Origin: Clostridia bacterium
Lineage (GTDB): Bacteria; Bacillota; DULZ01
Length of the DNA: 8,806 bases
Reading direction: 5' to 3'
NCBI GenBank assembly: GCA_012520135.1
Contig: JAAYOX010000059.1
Location: 1-8,806, forward strand
Shown: positions 1-5,151 of the stretch, in pieces
Position numbering within the stretch: the stretch's first letter is position 1
Layout of the letters: every line of letters begins with the position of its first letter
Program-made: the position numbers and the translations under genes
The notes under the pieces: generated by a model
Databases searched by the model: none
Told to the model about the DNA's origin: nothing
What the model saw: only the letters and a program-made list of their open reading frames with translations

Positions 1-208
1 GGTCTTTGAGACAGATCCTGCCATGAAGCCCTTCGAAGAAGGAACGTACAAAATGGATCGGGATGATGTAGAATTGGCTAAGACCATGTTCTATGAAGAG
101 ATGGGCTGGGACGTAAAGACAGGGATCCCAAAAAGGGCTACCCTGGAAAGACTGGGCTTAGGTTATATGGCAGACGATCTGAAAGCCAGGGGTTTGTTGC
201 CTGCTTAA
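1..208 (+). CDS. Aldehyde ferredoxin oxidoreductase, C-terminal end (5'-truncated by window)
   Basis: Only the last 68 codons are present; the reading frame enters at base 2 and ends with TAA at 206-208. The segment MFYEEMGWDVKTGIPKRATL followed by LGLGYMADDLKARGLL is the characteristic tail of the aldehyde ferredoxin oxidoreductase (AOR) family: a GWD..TG.P motif, then a 'LE.LGL' helix. Members of this family are cytoplasmic tungsto- or molybdopterin enzymes with one [4Fe-4S] cluster that interconvert aldehydes and carboxylates using ferredoxin. The pterin and cluster ligands lie upstream of the window, so activity and substrate cannot be judged. The next gene starts 15 bases downstream behind a strong ribosome binding site, so the two are very probably co-transcribed. 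Assignment to the family is firm; the exact paralogue (AOR, or a YdhV-like or other subgroup) is open. Confidence 0.85.
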   Translation, partial: VFETDPAMKPFEEGTYKMDRDDVELAKTMFYEEMGWDVKTGIPKRATLERLGLGYMADDLKARGLLPA

Positions 209-223
209 TAAGGAGGTAGGGGG

Positions 224-940
224 ATGCTGTTTGGACCGAAAAAAGACGGTTTTGCCAAGGTGGTAAGCATTTCAGAGTTTGAAGCTGAGGTTAGAGAAGC
301 GAGAAAGGATGAAGCGCCCCCGGATGATGAGCAACAGCCTGATTTCCTTGATCTTCTCCAAATTCCTGAAACAGAGGCTATCCAAAACCCTGAAGCTACC
401 CCACCCCAGGAGCTTCCCCACGAGGAAAGTAAGGCTCGGCTCTTGGCGGATTTCATTAGGATTAGGAGTAAAGCCGCCCAGTTAACAAGCAAGAGTTTAT
501 TAGCTAAAGAGGAGGAAGAGCTTGAGGAGATTCTCAGGGCTTTAAAGGGAGACGACACATGCGGGGATATTGCTTCGGTCTGCGGGGATAAAGATGAGTA
601 TTTTTATTCAACCAGTTTCATGAGCGGTAATTACGCCATGATCGCAGTGTTGGTGGAAGAAAAGAATTTGCAGAAAACGATTGCGGAAATGGTTAGGTGG
701 AATGCTAAAACCTATCCCTCTCCCACACCGATCAGGTATTTTCTGAATTCACCTTACTTCTACAAAGAGCCGCAAGTAGAAAGGGCCCTGCACCTGATCA
801 AGCAGTCAGAAGAGTATGGGGATATAAGGGAATTAATGACCGGAAATCAAGTGAAATATCTTTATTCTACACGGCACATGAGCGAAAAATATGCCAAGGC
901 TTTAGCAGAAGCGGCGGAATATGGTGAATACGGCTATTAA
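224..940 (+). CDS. Unknown AOR-linked protein with degenerate C-terminal repeats
   Basis: A 238-residue acidic protein that I cannot assign to a family with a known function. The start is set by AAGGAGGT at 210-217, six bases before the ATG. Residues 1-110 are hydrophilic, with a Pro/Glu/Asp/Gln-rich low-complexity stretch (about 28-68) and a charged helix (about 93-108). The C-terminal half holds repeats. Residues 114-138 (GDI, then YFYST, then MS..YA) and 199-224 (GDI, then YLYST, then MS..YA) match well. Residues 152-180 (IAEM, then RYFLNSPYFY) look like a diverged third copy. There is no signal peptide or membrane segment and no CxxC cluster motif, so it is probably cytoplasmic and not itself an iron-sulfur protein. 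Being the last gene behind an AOR suggests an accessory, assembly or partner role. E. coli ydhV-ydhW is a similar layout, but I have not shown homology to YdhW. Confidence 0.8.
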   Translation: MLFGPKKDGFAKVVSISEFEAEVREARKDEAPPDDEQQPDFLDLLQIPETEAIQNPEATPPQELPHEESKARLLADFIRIRSKAAQLTSKSLLAKEEEELEEILRALKGDDTCGDIASVCGDKDEYFYSTSFMSGNYAMIAVLVEEKNLQKTIAEMVRWNAKTYPSPTPIRYFLNSPYFYKEPQVERALHLIKQSEEYGDIRELMTGNQVKYLYSTRHMSEKYAKALAEAAEYGEYGY

Positions 941-947
941 CCGCGTT

Positions 948-981
948 GATCCTCGAGGGCTAGCCCCGGGGATCATTTTTT
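948..981 (+). terminator. Rho-independent terminator after the AOR operon
   Basis: The left arm 948-958 (GATCCTCGAGG) pairs with 964-974 (CCCCGGGGATC). There is one G-T wobble and one A-C mismatch, and a five-base loop. A run of T follows at 976-981. It starts seven bases after the stop codon of the repeat-protein gene, where an operon end is expected. Confidence 0.8.
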
Positions 982-1175
982 ACGGTTATTGCAAGTGAAA
1001 TGTGGGTAGCAATCAGTTTACCGCTTTTTCTTCCTCAGCTTATACTTCATAATTTCTTTGTAGAGGTCTTAGGCAATTCGCTAGATACCAAATCTCGGCT
1101 ATGGAACCAACCTCTCCGGTGCCTCCCTAGTGTCAAAATCGAGTATTTGAAATGGTAAAATCCGTATCCAAGAGC
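982..1175. other. Non-coding gap between AOR operon and YtrA-type operon
   Basis: About 195 bases between the terminator and the next promoter. I see no supported gene, RNA or repeat. Short minus-strand stretches read as Lys/Arg-rich peptide (about 1018-1068), but they are interrupted by stops and have no start site. They may be decayed sequence or chance. Confidence 0.5.
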
Positions 1176-1204
1176 TTGACAAGGGACTAATTACATTGTA
1201 TATT
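1176..1204 (+). promoter_or_regulatory. Sigma-A-type promoter of the YtrA-type operon
   Basis: TTGACA at 1176-1181 is a perfect -35. A 17-base spacer follows, then TATATT at 1199-1204 as the -10 (5 of 6). Transcription would begin near 1211. Because the -10 covers the in-frame TTG at 1196, that codon cannot be the translation start of the following gene. Confidence 0.8.
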
Positions 1205-1205
1205 A

Positions 1206-1230
1206 AGTGTACTAGTTCAACTAACACACG
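1206..1230 (+). promoter_or_regulatory. Candidate YtrA-type operator at +1
   Basis: The inverted repeat has arms GTGTACTAGTT (1207-1217) and AACTAACACAC (1219-1229) around a single C, with 9 of 11 positions pairing. In terms of the AGTGTA-N13-TACACT pattern I recall for YtrA-subfamily repressors, this is AGTGTA-N13-CACACG. It sits directly downstream of the -10, where a bound repressor would block initiation. It is most likely the autoregulatory site of the GntR-family protein encoded next. Confidence 0.65.
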
Positions 1231-1276
1231 TGGGACACATAACACCATTGCTAGGTTTGGGGACGGGGGTGATATT

Positions 1277-1657
1277 TTGTTGAATATTGATGCTCGTAGC
1301 AGTAAGCCTATCTATGAACAGATCGTAGAGCAAGTCAAAGAGAACATTATGAAAGGCATCCTGCAGCCGGGGGATCGATTGCCGTCGGTACGGGAGATGT
1401 CTACTTTATTGACGATTAATCCTAATACCGTCAGTAAAGCTTACCAAGAATTGGAGCGGGAAAAGGCCATCGAAACCATTCGGGGCAAGGGAACCTTTGT
1501 TACTCAAAACTATCAACCGAAAAAGGATGAGGATAAATTGCAGGAAGTAAGGGATTTACTGAAAAAGGTGGTTATCGAGAGCCATTACATGGGGTTGGGC
1601 CAGGCAGAGATAATTGCCATGCTGGAGGATATTTATCAGGAGTTAGGAGAGAGGTGA
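1277..1657 (+). CDS. GntR-family transcriptional regulator, YtrA subfamily
   Basis: I choose the TTG at 1277 as the start. GGGGG within GGGGGTGAT (1265-1273) lies seven bases before it, the family's N-terminus (LNIDARSSKPIYEQIVEQVK) begins there, and the upstream in-frame TTG lies in the -10 box. This gives 126 residues. The winged helix-turn-helix of the GntR family spans about 10-76: PIYEQI, then GDRLPSVREMS, then the recognition helix NPNTVSKAYQELE, then the wing RGKGTFV. A short tail of about 50 residues, in place of a full ligand-binding domain, is typical of the YtrA subfamily, which represses ABC transporter operons and is often released under cell-wall-antibiotic stress. Its stop codon overlaps the ribosome binding site of the ATPase gene, which fits a single transcript and co-regulation. 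The actual inducer cannot be read from sequence. Confidence 0.92.
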   Translation: MLNIDARSSKPIYEQIVEQVKENIMKGILQPGDRLPSVREMSTLLTINPNTVSKAYQELEREKAIETIRGKGTFVTQNYQPKKDEDKLQEVRDLLKKVVIESHYMGLGQAEIIAMLEDIYQELGER

Positions 1658-1664
1658 TCGATAC

Positions 1665-2561
1665 ATGATTGAAATAAATGAAGTCACAAAAATTTTAGGT
1701 GACAGAGAGGTACTAAAGAACATCACTTTAGGGGTGACTAAAGGTACCATTTTCGGTTTGATTGGGGAAAACGGTGCAGGCAAAACTACCCTGATCAAAT
1801 GCCTAACCGGTATATACCTGCCTGACCAAGGCCGTGTTCGCATTGGGGAGCAAGAGGTTTTCGATAATCCCGCTGTGAAAGCCAGGATTGGCTATGTGGC
1901 TGATCAAAATCACTGTTTCCCCGGCATGAAAGTAAAAGAACTTATTCGTTTTTACCGTTTGTCTTATTCATCTTTTTCTGAAGAAAGATTTCAAAGTCTC
2001 AATCAGGTATTTCAGTTGGACCTGAATAAAAGACTTAAACAGCTTTCCAAAGGGATGAAAATGAGACTGGCTTTAGGACTGAACTTGAGTATCCAGCCCG
2101 AGGTGCTGGTTCTCGATGAGCCTACTTCCGGCTTGGATCCCATAGTGAAAAGGGAAGTTACTAACCTCTTGCTCCAGGAAGTAGAAGAACGGGACACTAC
2201 TATATTTATCTCTTCCCATCACTTAAGTGACCTGGAACGGATTTGCGACAATATAGCCATTATTCAAGAAGGACAAATACAATATGTTAATTCTCTGGAA
2301 GGGATGAAACGAAATATCAAAAAATTGCAGGTGGTCTTTCAGGAGGAACCGCCCCAGGATTTAAAGGACTGGCCGGAAGTGCTGGCGATGGAGAAGTTAG
2401 GTCGGGTCCATTATCTCATTACCAAAGAGTATTCCCGGGAATTTGAAGAGAAACTGAAAGGTTGCCGGTTAATGTTCTTGGAAGAAGTGGATTTGAGCCT
2501 GGAGGATATGTTTATCTATGCTGCAGGGGAGGGATTAAAGAATGGCAAAGTATTGGTCTAA
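1665..2561 (+). CDS. ABC transporter ATP-binding protein (YtrB/BcrA-like)
   Basis: A 298-residue cytoplasmic ATPase that would energise the permease encoded next. Visible motifs in order are Walker A GENGAGKT (34-41), Q-loop Gln81, signature LSKGM (127-131), Walker B VLVLDE (147-152) with D-loop SGLDP (155-159), and the switch His185. The signature is LSKGM rather than LSGGQ, which is common in the BcrA/YtrB drug-export branch. The region after about 215 is the variable C-terminal extension of that branch. The ribosome binding site GAGAGGTGAT precedes the ATG and contains the stop codon of the regulator gene, seven bases upstream. The 3' end overlaps the permease start by 20 bases, indicating translational coupling. 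All catalytic residues are present, so it should be active. The substrate is unknown; a peptide antibiotic or lipid-linked compound is the usual guess for this family. Confidence 0.92.
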   Translation: MIEINEVTKILGDREVLKNITLGVTKGTIFGLIGENGAGKTTLIKCLTGIYLPDQGRVRIGEQEVFDNPAVKARIGYVADQNHCFPGMKVKELIRFYRLSYSSFSEERFQSLNQVFQLDLNKRLKQLSKGMKMRLALGLNLSIQPEVLVLDEPTSGLDPIVKREVTNLLLQEVEERDTTIFISSHHLSDLERICDNIAIIQEGQIQYVNSLEGMKRNIKKLQVVFQEEPPQDLKDWPEVLAMEKLGRVHYLITKEYSREFEEKLKGCRLMFLEEVDLSLEDMFIYAAGEGLKNGKVLV

Positions 2562-3591
2562 AGCTTTGTTCTACAATGAAAGGAGAAACGGCTTTTGGGC
2601 TTCGGCGTTTTTGACCGGCTTGTTGGTAAAAACTCCGTTGATTGATATGATCTCTAATCTCAATCACCTAAAAGACGCATATGAAAGAGGTTTGCTGACC
2701 GGTTCCGATTGGGGCCGGTGGTTTGGGGAAATGCTACTGTTAGGAAACGGTGGTATGTTAATAGTGGCCTTAATTATTGTTGGGTGGTTAGTATTGTACC
2801 AATTCCGTGATAGTAGACAGGAAGCAGCCGGTGATTTGATGGCCAGTATGCCCTTCACCCGCAGGCAGATTATCTTTACCAAATGGGTAACCGGAGTGAT
2901 GGCTATTGCCGTTCCTTTTGTGGTGATCTTCCTGCTACTTACCGTGTTCTATTGGGTCAATACCGAGTGGATTTCTACACCTTTCCGGCTGTTGCCCCAG
3001 TGGGCGACTCTCTACTTCCTGTTCTTAGCATGTTTTTACAGTTTCATGTTTTTCGTCCAGACGGTTATGGGCCATCCTGGTATAGCAAGCGTTATCGGTG
3101 TTATTTGTACCATGATTCCCTGGTATTTGCTGTCGGCAATTCCAGTCATCCTTAGACAACTGCTTGGATTAAATTACGGGGATGCTGCCCTACTGGACGG
3201 GATAGAGCGCCTGGGCGAGTACACTGTCTGGACCCGCTGGGTAAGGCCTCGTTATGAGTATCTTTTTCCCGATTGGACTACTCACCAACTTATTTACACT
3301 CATTATGGTCTAAAAGTAATAAGTATGGTGGCTGTGATTGTTTTGTTTTACTGGTTGGCGCAGCAAGCTTACGCTAAAAATCCTTTGGAGAAAAACGGCA
3401 AGCTGTTGATGTTTCGCTTTTTAGAGCCGGTCCTGATTTGGGGGTTTGCTGTTTGTTTAGGGATGCTCATCGTTTTTCTTTTTGGACTTGGGTATGGCAG
3501 CGGATTTTTTGGTTTAGTTCTTTATTTAGTAGCAGGTACTGCCATTGGTTATTGGCTGGCTAAAAAAGCGGTATTGTATTATCAAGGGTAA
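2542..3591 (+). CDS. ABC-2 type permease partner of the YtrB-like ATPase
   Basis: A 349-residue integral membrane protein. Clear hydrophobic helices are seen near 71-87, 115-138, 154-175, 179-202, 256-275, 296-316 and 321-341. An eighth weaker segment near 17-35 follows an amphipathic start. Residues 95-118 (AAGDLMASMPFTRRQIIFTK and beyond) match the cytoplasmic 'LLSLPITRRQIVLSK' pattern of ABC-2 permeases, which contacts the ATPase. The ATG is preceded by GGGGAGGG at 2527-2534 and lies inside the end of the ATPase gene, so the two should be made in equal amounts. B. subtilis ytr operons carry several membrane and lipoprotein genes; here there is a single permease, which would have to act as a homodimer. 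No lipoprotein or substrate-binding protein is nearby, consistent with export or sensing rather than uptake. Confidence 0.88.
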   Translation: MAKYWSKALFYNERRNGFWASAFLTGLLVKTPLIDMISNLNHLKDAYERGLLTGSDWGRWFGEMLLLGNGGMLIVALIIVGWLVLYQFRDSRQEAAGDLMASMPFTRRQIIFTKWVTGVMAIAVPFVVIFLLLTVFYWVNTEWISTPFRLLPQWATLYFLFLACFYSFMFFVQTVMGHPGIASVIGVICTMIPWYLLSAIPVILRQLLGLNYGDAALLDGIERLGEYTVWTRWVRPRYEYLFPDWTTHQLIYTHYGLKVISMVAVIVLFYWLAQQAYAKNPLEKNGKLLMFRFLEPVLIWGFAVCLGMLIVFLFGLGYGSGFFGLVLYLVAGTAIGYWLAKKAVLYYQG

Positions 3592-3598
3592 GGATGAC

Positions 3599-3630
3599 AA
3601 ATCCGGGTGCGGTTCACCCGGATTTTCTCT
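3599..3630 (+). terminator. Strong terminator ending the YtrA-type operon
   Basis: A perfect 11-bp stem pairs AAATCCGGGTG (3599-3609) with CACCCGGATTT (3615-3625), with loop CGGTT and a TTTTCTCTT tail. It begins eight bases after the permease stop. Read on the minus strand it would also form a hairpin for the convergent small genes, but without a good T run there. Confidence 0.9.
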
Positions 3631-3642
3631 TGTAAATTCAGA

Positions 3643-3767
3643 CTAGCCTTTTACATTGTGAGAGAAATATTCTGCCAGTACTTTAAGACTTTCATCTCGT
3701 AGTATTCCCGCTGTTACCTGCGGCTTAAAAGGCGAATTTTCCTCATAAAAAACTCATCTGTTTTCAT
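3643..3767 (-). pseudogene. 41-codon reading frame, one base out of frame at a T run
   Basis: On the minus strand GGGAGGA (3773-3779) lies five bases before an ATG at 3765-3767. The frame reads MKTDEFF and then shifts after a run of six T (3747-3752). As written it ends after 17 codons. Adding one T to the run gives a 41-residue protein: after MKTDEFF it continues with YEENSPFKPQVTAGI and LRDESLKVLAEYFSHNVKG, ending in TAG at 3643-3645. The good ribosome binding site and protein-like composition through the whole stretch suggest a real small gene. It may be decayed, wrongly read at the homopolymer, or decoded by slippage. I do not recognise the protein. It lies 50 bases downstream of the small membrane-protein gene on the same strand and is probably co-transcribed with it. 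Confidence 0.45.
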
Positions 3768-3816
3768 ATATATCCTCCCAATGATTTTCGGTTGCTCCCT
3801 GGATTTGACACAGTAA

Positions 3817-4020
3817 TTATCGGAATTTAGTTTTACTTAATACGAACCGGGTTGCAAGACCTACTGAACACATGACAGCTAATATATCCCATTTTAAACC
3901 GGAAAACGAACCTTTAACAATGAGATCAAATATAAGATTAATCGCAAGGTAAGGCAGAATGATGAATTGAAGTAGCTGTGCCAAAGCTTTTTTTAGGAAT
4001 GTCCCGGTTGGCATCTTCAT
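3817..4020 (-). CDS. Small two-helix membrane protein, unknown function
   Basis: A 67-residue basic protein with two hydrophobic helices. One is near residues 16-36 (LLQFIILPYLAINLIFDLIV) and one near 44-61 (WDILAVMCSVGLATRFVL). It has a Lys/Arg-rich tail (SKTKFR) and a cytoplasmic-looking amphipathic N-terminus (FLKKALAQ). I place the start at the ATG at 4018-4020, because AAAGGGG on the minus strand sits five bases before it. The in-frame ATGs or other starts upstream (to 4053) have no ribosome binding site and would only add a short Arg-rich stretch. I cannot assign a family. It could be a holin-like or other small membrane protein, but nothing around it supports a specific role. It follows the HTH-Uma2 gene on the same strand by about 150 bases and has its own promoter. 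Confidence 0.6.
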   Translation of the reverse strand: MKMPTGTFLKKALAQLLQFIILPYLAINLIFDLIVKGSFSGLKWDILAVMCSVGLATRFVLSKTKFR

Positions 4021-4087
4021 CACCGCCCCTTTCATTCGGCTTTCTCGCCGCAAAATTTTAATGTTTCCAGGCGGAACAGTTTTTTAC

Positions 4088-4116
4088 AGTATATCACGGC
4101 GCAATAGCTGATGCAA
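4088..4116 (-). promoter_or_regulatory. Extended -10 promoter for the small membrane protein
   Basis: On the minus strand TTGCAT (4111-4116) and TATACT (4088-4093) are separated by 17 bases. A TG one base before the -10 (TGATATACT) makes an extended -10. Transcription would start near 4081, giving a leader of about 60 bases. The -35 is only half matched, so activity would rest on the -10. Confidence 0.55.
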
Positions 4117-4172
4117 TTTGCCGGGAAACCTTCCTCTATTTAGTTGAATAGACGGGAAAAGCCATATCGGCG

Positions 4173-4925
4173 TCATTTCCATAAGCCTGACAGGGGTATA
4201 GACAAACCGTTGAGGATGGGGTGTTCCACTACATCGTCGTCCATACCGGCGGCAATCAAGGCATAAACCCCTTCTCGCAGGTGGAAGCATTCCAAGGTTT
4301 TTTCTTCCGGGTTGACCAGCCAATAATGTTCGATTTGTTCTTTTTGATAGATTTGCATTTTTTGTAGCCGGTCTTTCCGGCTGCCGGAAGGAGGCAATAT
4401 TTCCACCACCAGGGTAGGGGAACCGTCAATCCGGGTGTGTTTAACTATTTCTTTTTGTGCACCGGAAACATAAAACAAATCCGGTTGGACCACGGTAACA
4501 TCATGAAAAGTAACATCTAAAGGAGCGATGAAGACTTCCCCTTCGGGATCCTCTTCCCAAAAATAATCTTCCAGGATGCGCGCCAGCCGCCGGGAAACCC
4601 GCTGGTGCGGTACATTGGGAGACGGCTCTTTGACCAGCATTCCCTCCAGAATTTCAAGCCGGTAGCCAGGCTCTTCCGGCATTTCCAGGTAATCCTGGTA
4701 AGTATACTTTTTGTTTGCTGAAGCCTTATAGTCAGCCGGTTGTTTTTTAACTGTTGAGGAGCCTAAAGCATTAAGTACATCAGCAAGCCTGTATCGGTAT
4801 TGTTTACTTCCTAATTCGATATAGGGTATCTTTTTCTCTCTGGTGTACCGCCAGACTGTCTCCACAGACAAGCCCAATTCCTCTGCCAGTACCTGAGCAG
4901 TGATTAGGCCATTTTCTTTTGCCAT
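4173..4925 (-). CDS. HTH-Uma2 fusion: DNA-binding domain plus Uma2 (PD-(D/E)XK-like) domain
   Basis: A 250-residue protein with two domains. Residues 6-54 form a MerR/excisionase-type helix-turn-helix (ITAQVLAEELGLSVETVWRY, then KKIPYIELGSKQYRYRLADV). Residues about 60-72 are a linker, and 74-250 are a Uma2 (DUF820) domain. In the latter I see the conserved RLEILEGML (89-97), a His (107), QPDLFYVS with Asp149, LVVEIL with Glu175, Lys189 after DRLQK, and YWLVNPEEKTL. The D...E...K arrangement resembles the PD-(D/E)XK nuclease fold to which Uma2 proteins are assigned. Most family members I know lack a DNA-binding domain, so this one may be targeted to specific sites. The start is the ATG at 4923-4925, behind GGAGGTGA (minus strand of 4931-4938). 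Upstream in-frame starts overlap the promoter. TCAAC boxes beside the promoter are candidate self-binding sites. The molecular function of Uma2 proteins is largely unknown. Confidence 0.85.
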   Translation of the reverse strand: MAKENGLITAQVLAEELGLSVETVWRYTREKKIPYIELGSKQYRYRLADVLNALGSSTVKKQPADYKASANKKYTYQDYLEMPEEPGYRLEILEGMLVKEPSPNVPHQRVSRRLARILEDYFWEEDPEGEVFIAPLDVTFHDVTVVQPDLFYVSGAQKEIVKHTRIDGSPTLVVEILPPSGSRKDRLQKMQIYQKEQIEHYWLVNPEEKTLECFHLREGVYALIAAGMDDDVVEHPILNGLSIPLSGLWK

Positions 4926-4944
4926 CGGCATCACCTCCACCATG

Positions 4945-4974
4945 ATTATACCAATTAAAAACAAGTAGAATCAA
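4945..4974 (-). promoter_or_regulatory. Promoter of the HTH-Uma2 gene
   Basis: On the minus strand the -35 TTGATT (4969-4974) and a perfect -10 TATAAT (4945-4950) are separated by 18 bases. The start site would be near 4938, so the message would begin almost at the Shine-Dalgarno sequence and have a leader of only about 13 bases. The -35 overlaps one of the GTTGAT/TCAAC boxes. Confidence 0.65.
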
Positions 4975-5040
4975 CCATCATAAGTCATTATCAACTAAAA
5001 TCAACTCATAGATGCGGAATCCATTCTACCTCTGAGTTGA
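4970..5040. repeat. TCAAC box array in the divergent Uma2/transporter spacer
   Basis: ATCAAC occurs as direct repeats beginning at 4970, 4990 and 5000, so the boxes are 20 and 10 bases apart and lie on one face of the helix. An inverted copy, TGAGTTGA, lies at 5033-5040. Together with TCAACTCA at 5001-5008 it forms a perfect 8-bp inverted repeat 24 bases apart. One box is the -35 of the minus-strand promoter, and the inverted copy contains a TTGACA-like element (5037-5042) facing the transporter. The arrangement suits a regulator-binding region. The adjacent HTH-containing protein is the obvious candidate, by inference. Confidence 0.6.
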
Positions 5041-5074
5041 CACTATGTTTATTAGTGAATTATTCCTGCTTTTT

Positions 5075-5083
5075 TGGTAAAAT
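5075..5083 (+). promoter_or_regulatory. Candidate extended -10 promoter for the DASS transporter
   Basis: TGGTAAAAT is a TGN-TAAAAT extended -10. No good -35 lies 17 bases upstream. Alternatively TTGACA at 5037-5042 could pair with the weak TTATTC at 5060-5065. Either way transcription would begin upstream of the chosen start at 5152. Confidence 0.4.
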
Positions 5084-5151
5084 AGTTGGAAAAGCAAAAT
5101 GAAGAATTTTCTGCATCATTTTGTCCCGGGCAGCTTGAACGGAGGGGTGGC

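Noticed and set aside
205..558. 117-codon minus-strand frame, Ser-rich
   Set aside because: It lies opposite the unknown 238-residue gene, has low-complexity Ser/Leu composition typical of an antisense shadow, and lacks a ribosome binding site.
1018..1130. Minus-strand peptide fragments (for example a Lys/Arg-rich DLYKEIMKYK-like end) suggesting a decayed gene
   Set aside because: The pieces are very short, lie in different frames, have stops between them and no ribosome binding site or recognisable family.
3805..3830. TTGACA at 3805-3810 on the plus strand as a promoter
   Set aside because: The -10 at the right distance is poor (TAGTTT) and no plus-strand gene follows.
4084..4323. 79-codon minus-strand frame overlapping the Uma2 3' end
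   Set aside because: It overlaps the conserved C-terminal Uma2 region in another frame and has no start signal.
4970..5040. TCAAC boxes as a small CRISPR array or attachment site
   Set aside because: Copies are only 5-6 bases, spacing is 10-20 bases, and there are no cas, integrase or tRNA genes nearby; an operator array is simpler.
5086..5151. Upstream TTG extension of the DASS transporter
   Set aside because: The TTG at 5086 falls on or right next to the predicted transcription start and has no ribosome binding site; GGAGG before the ATG at 5152 is much better.
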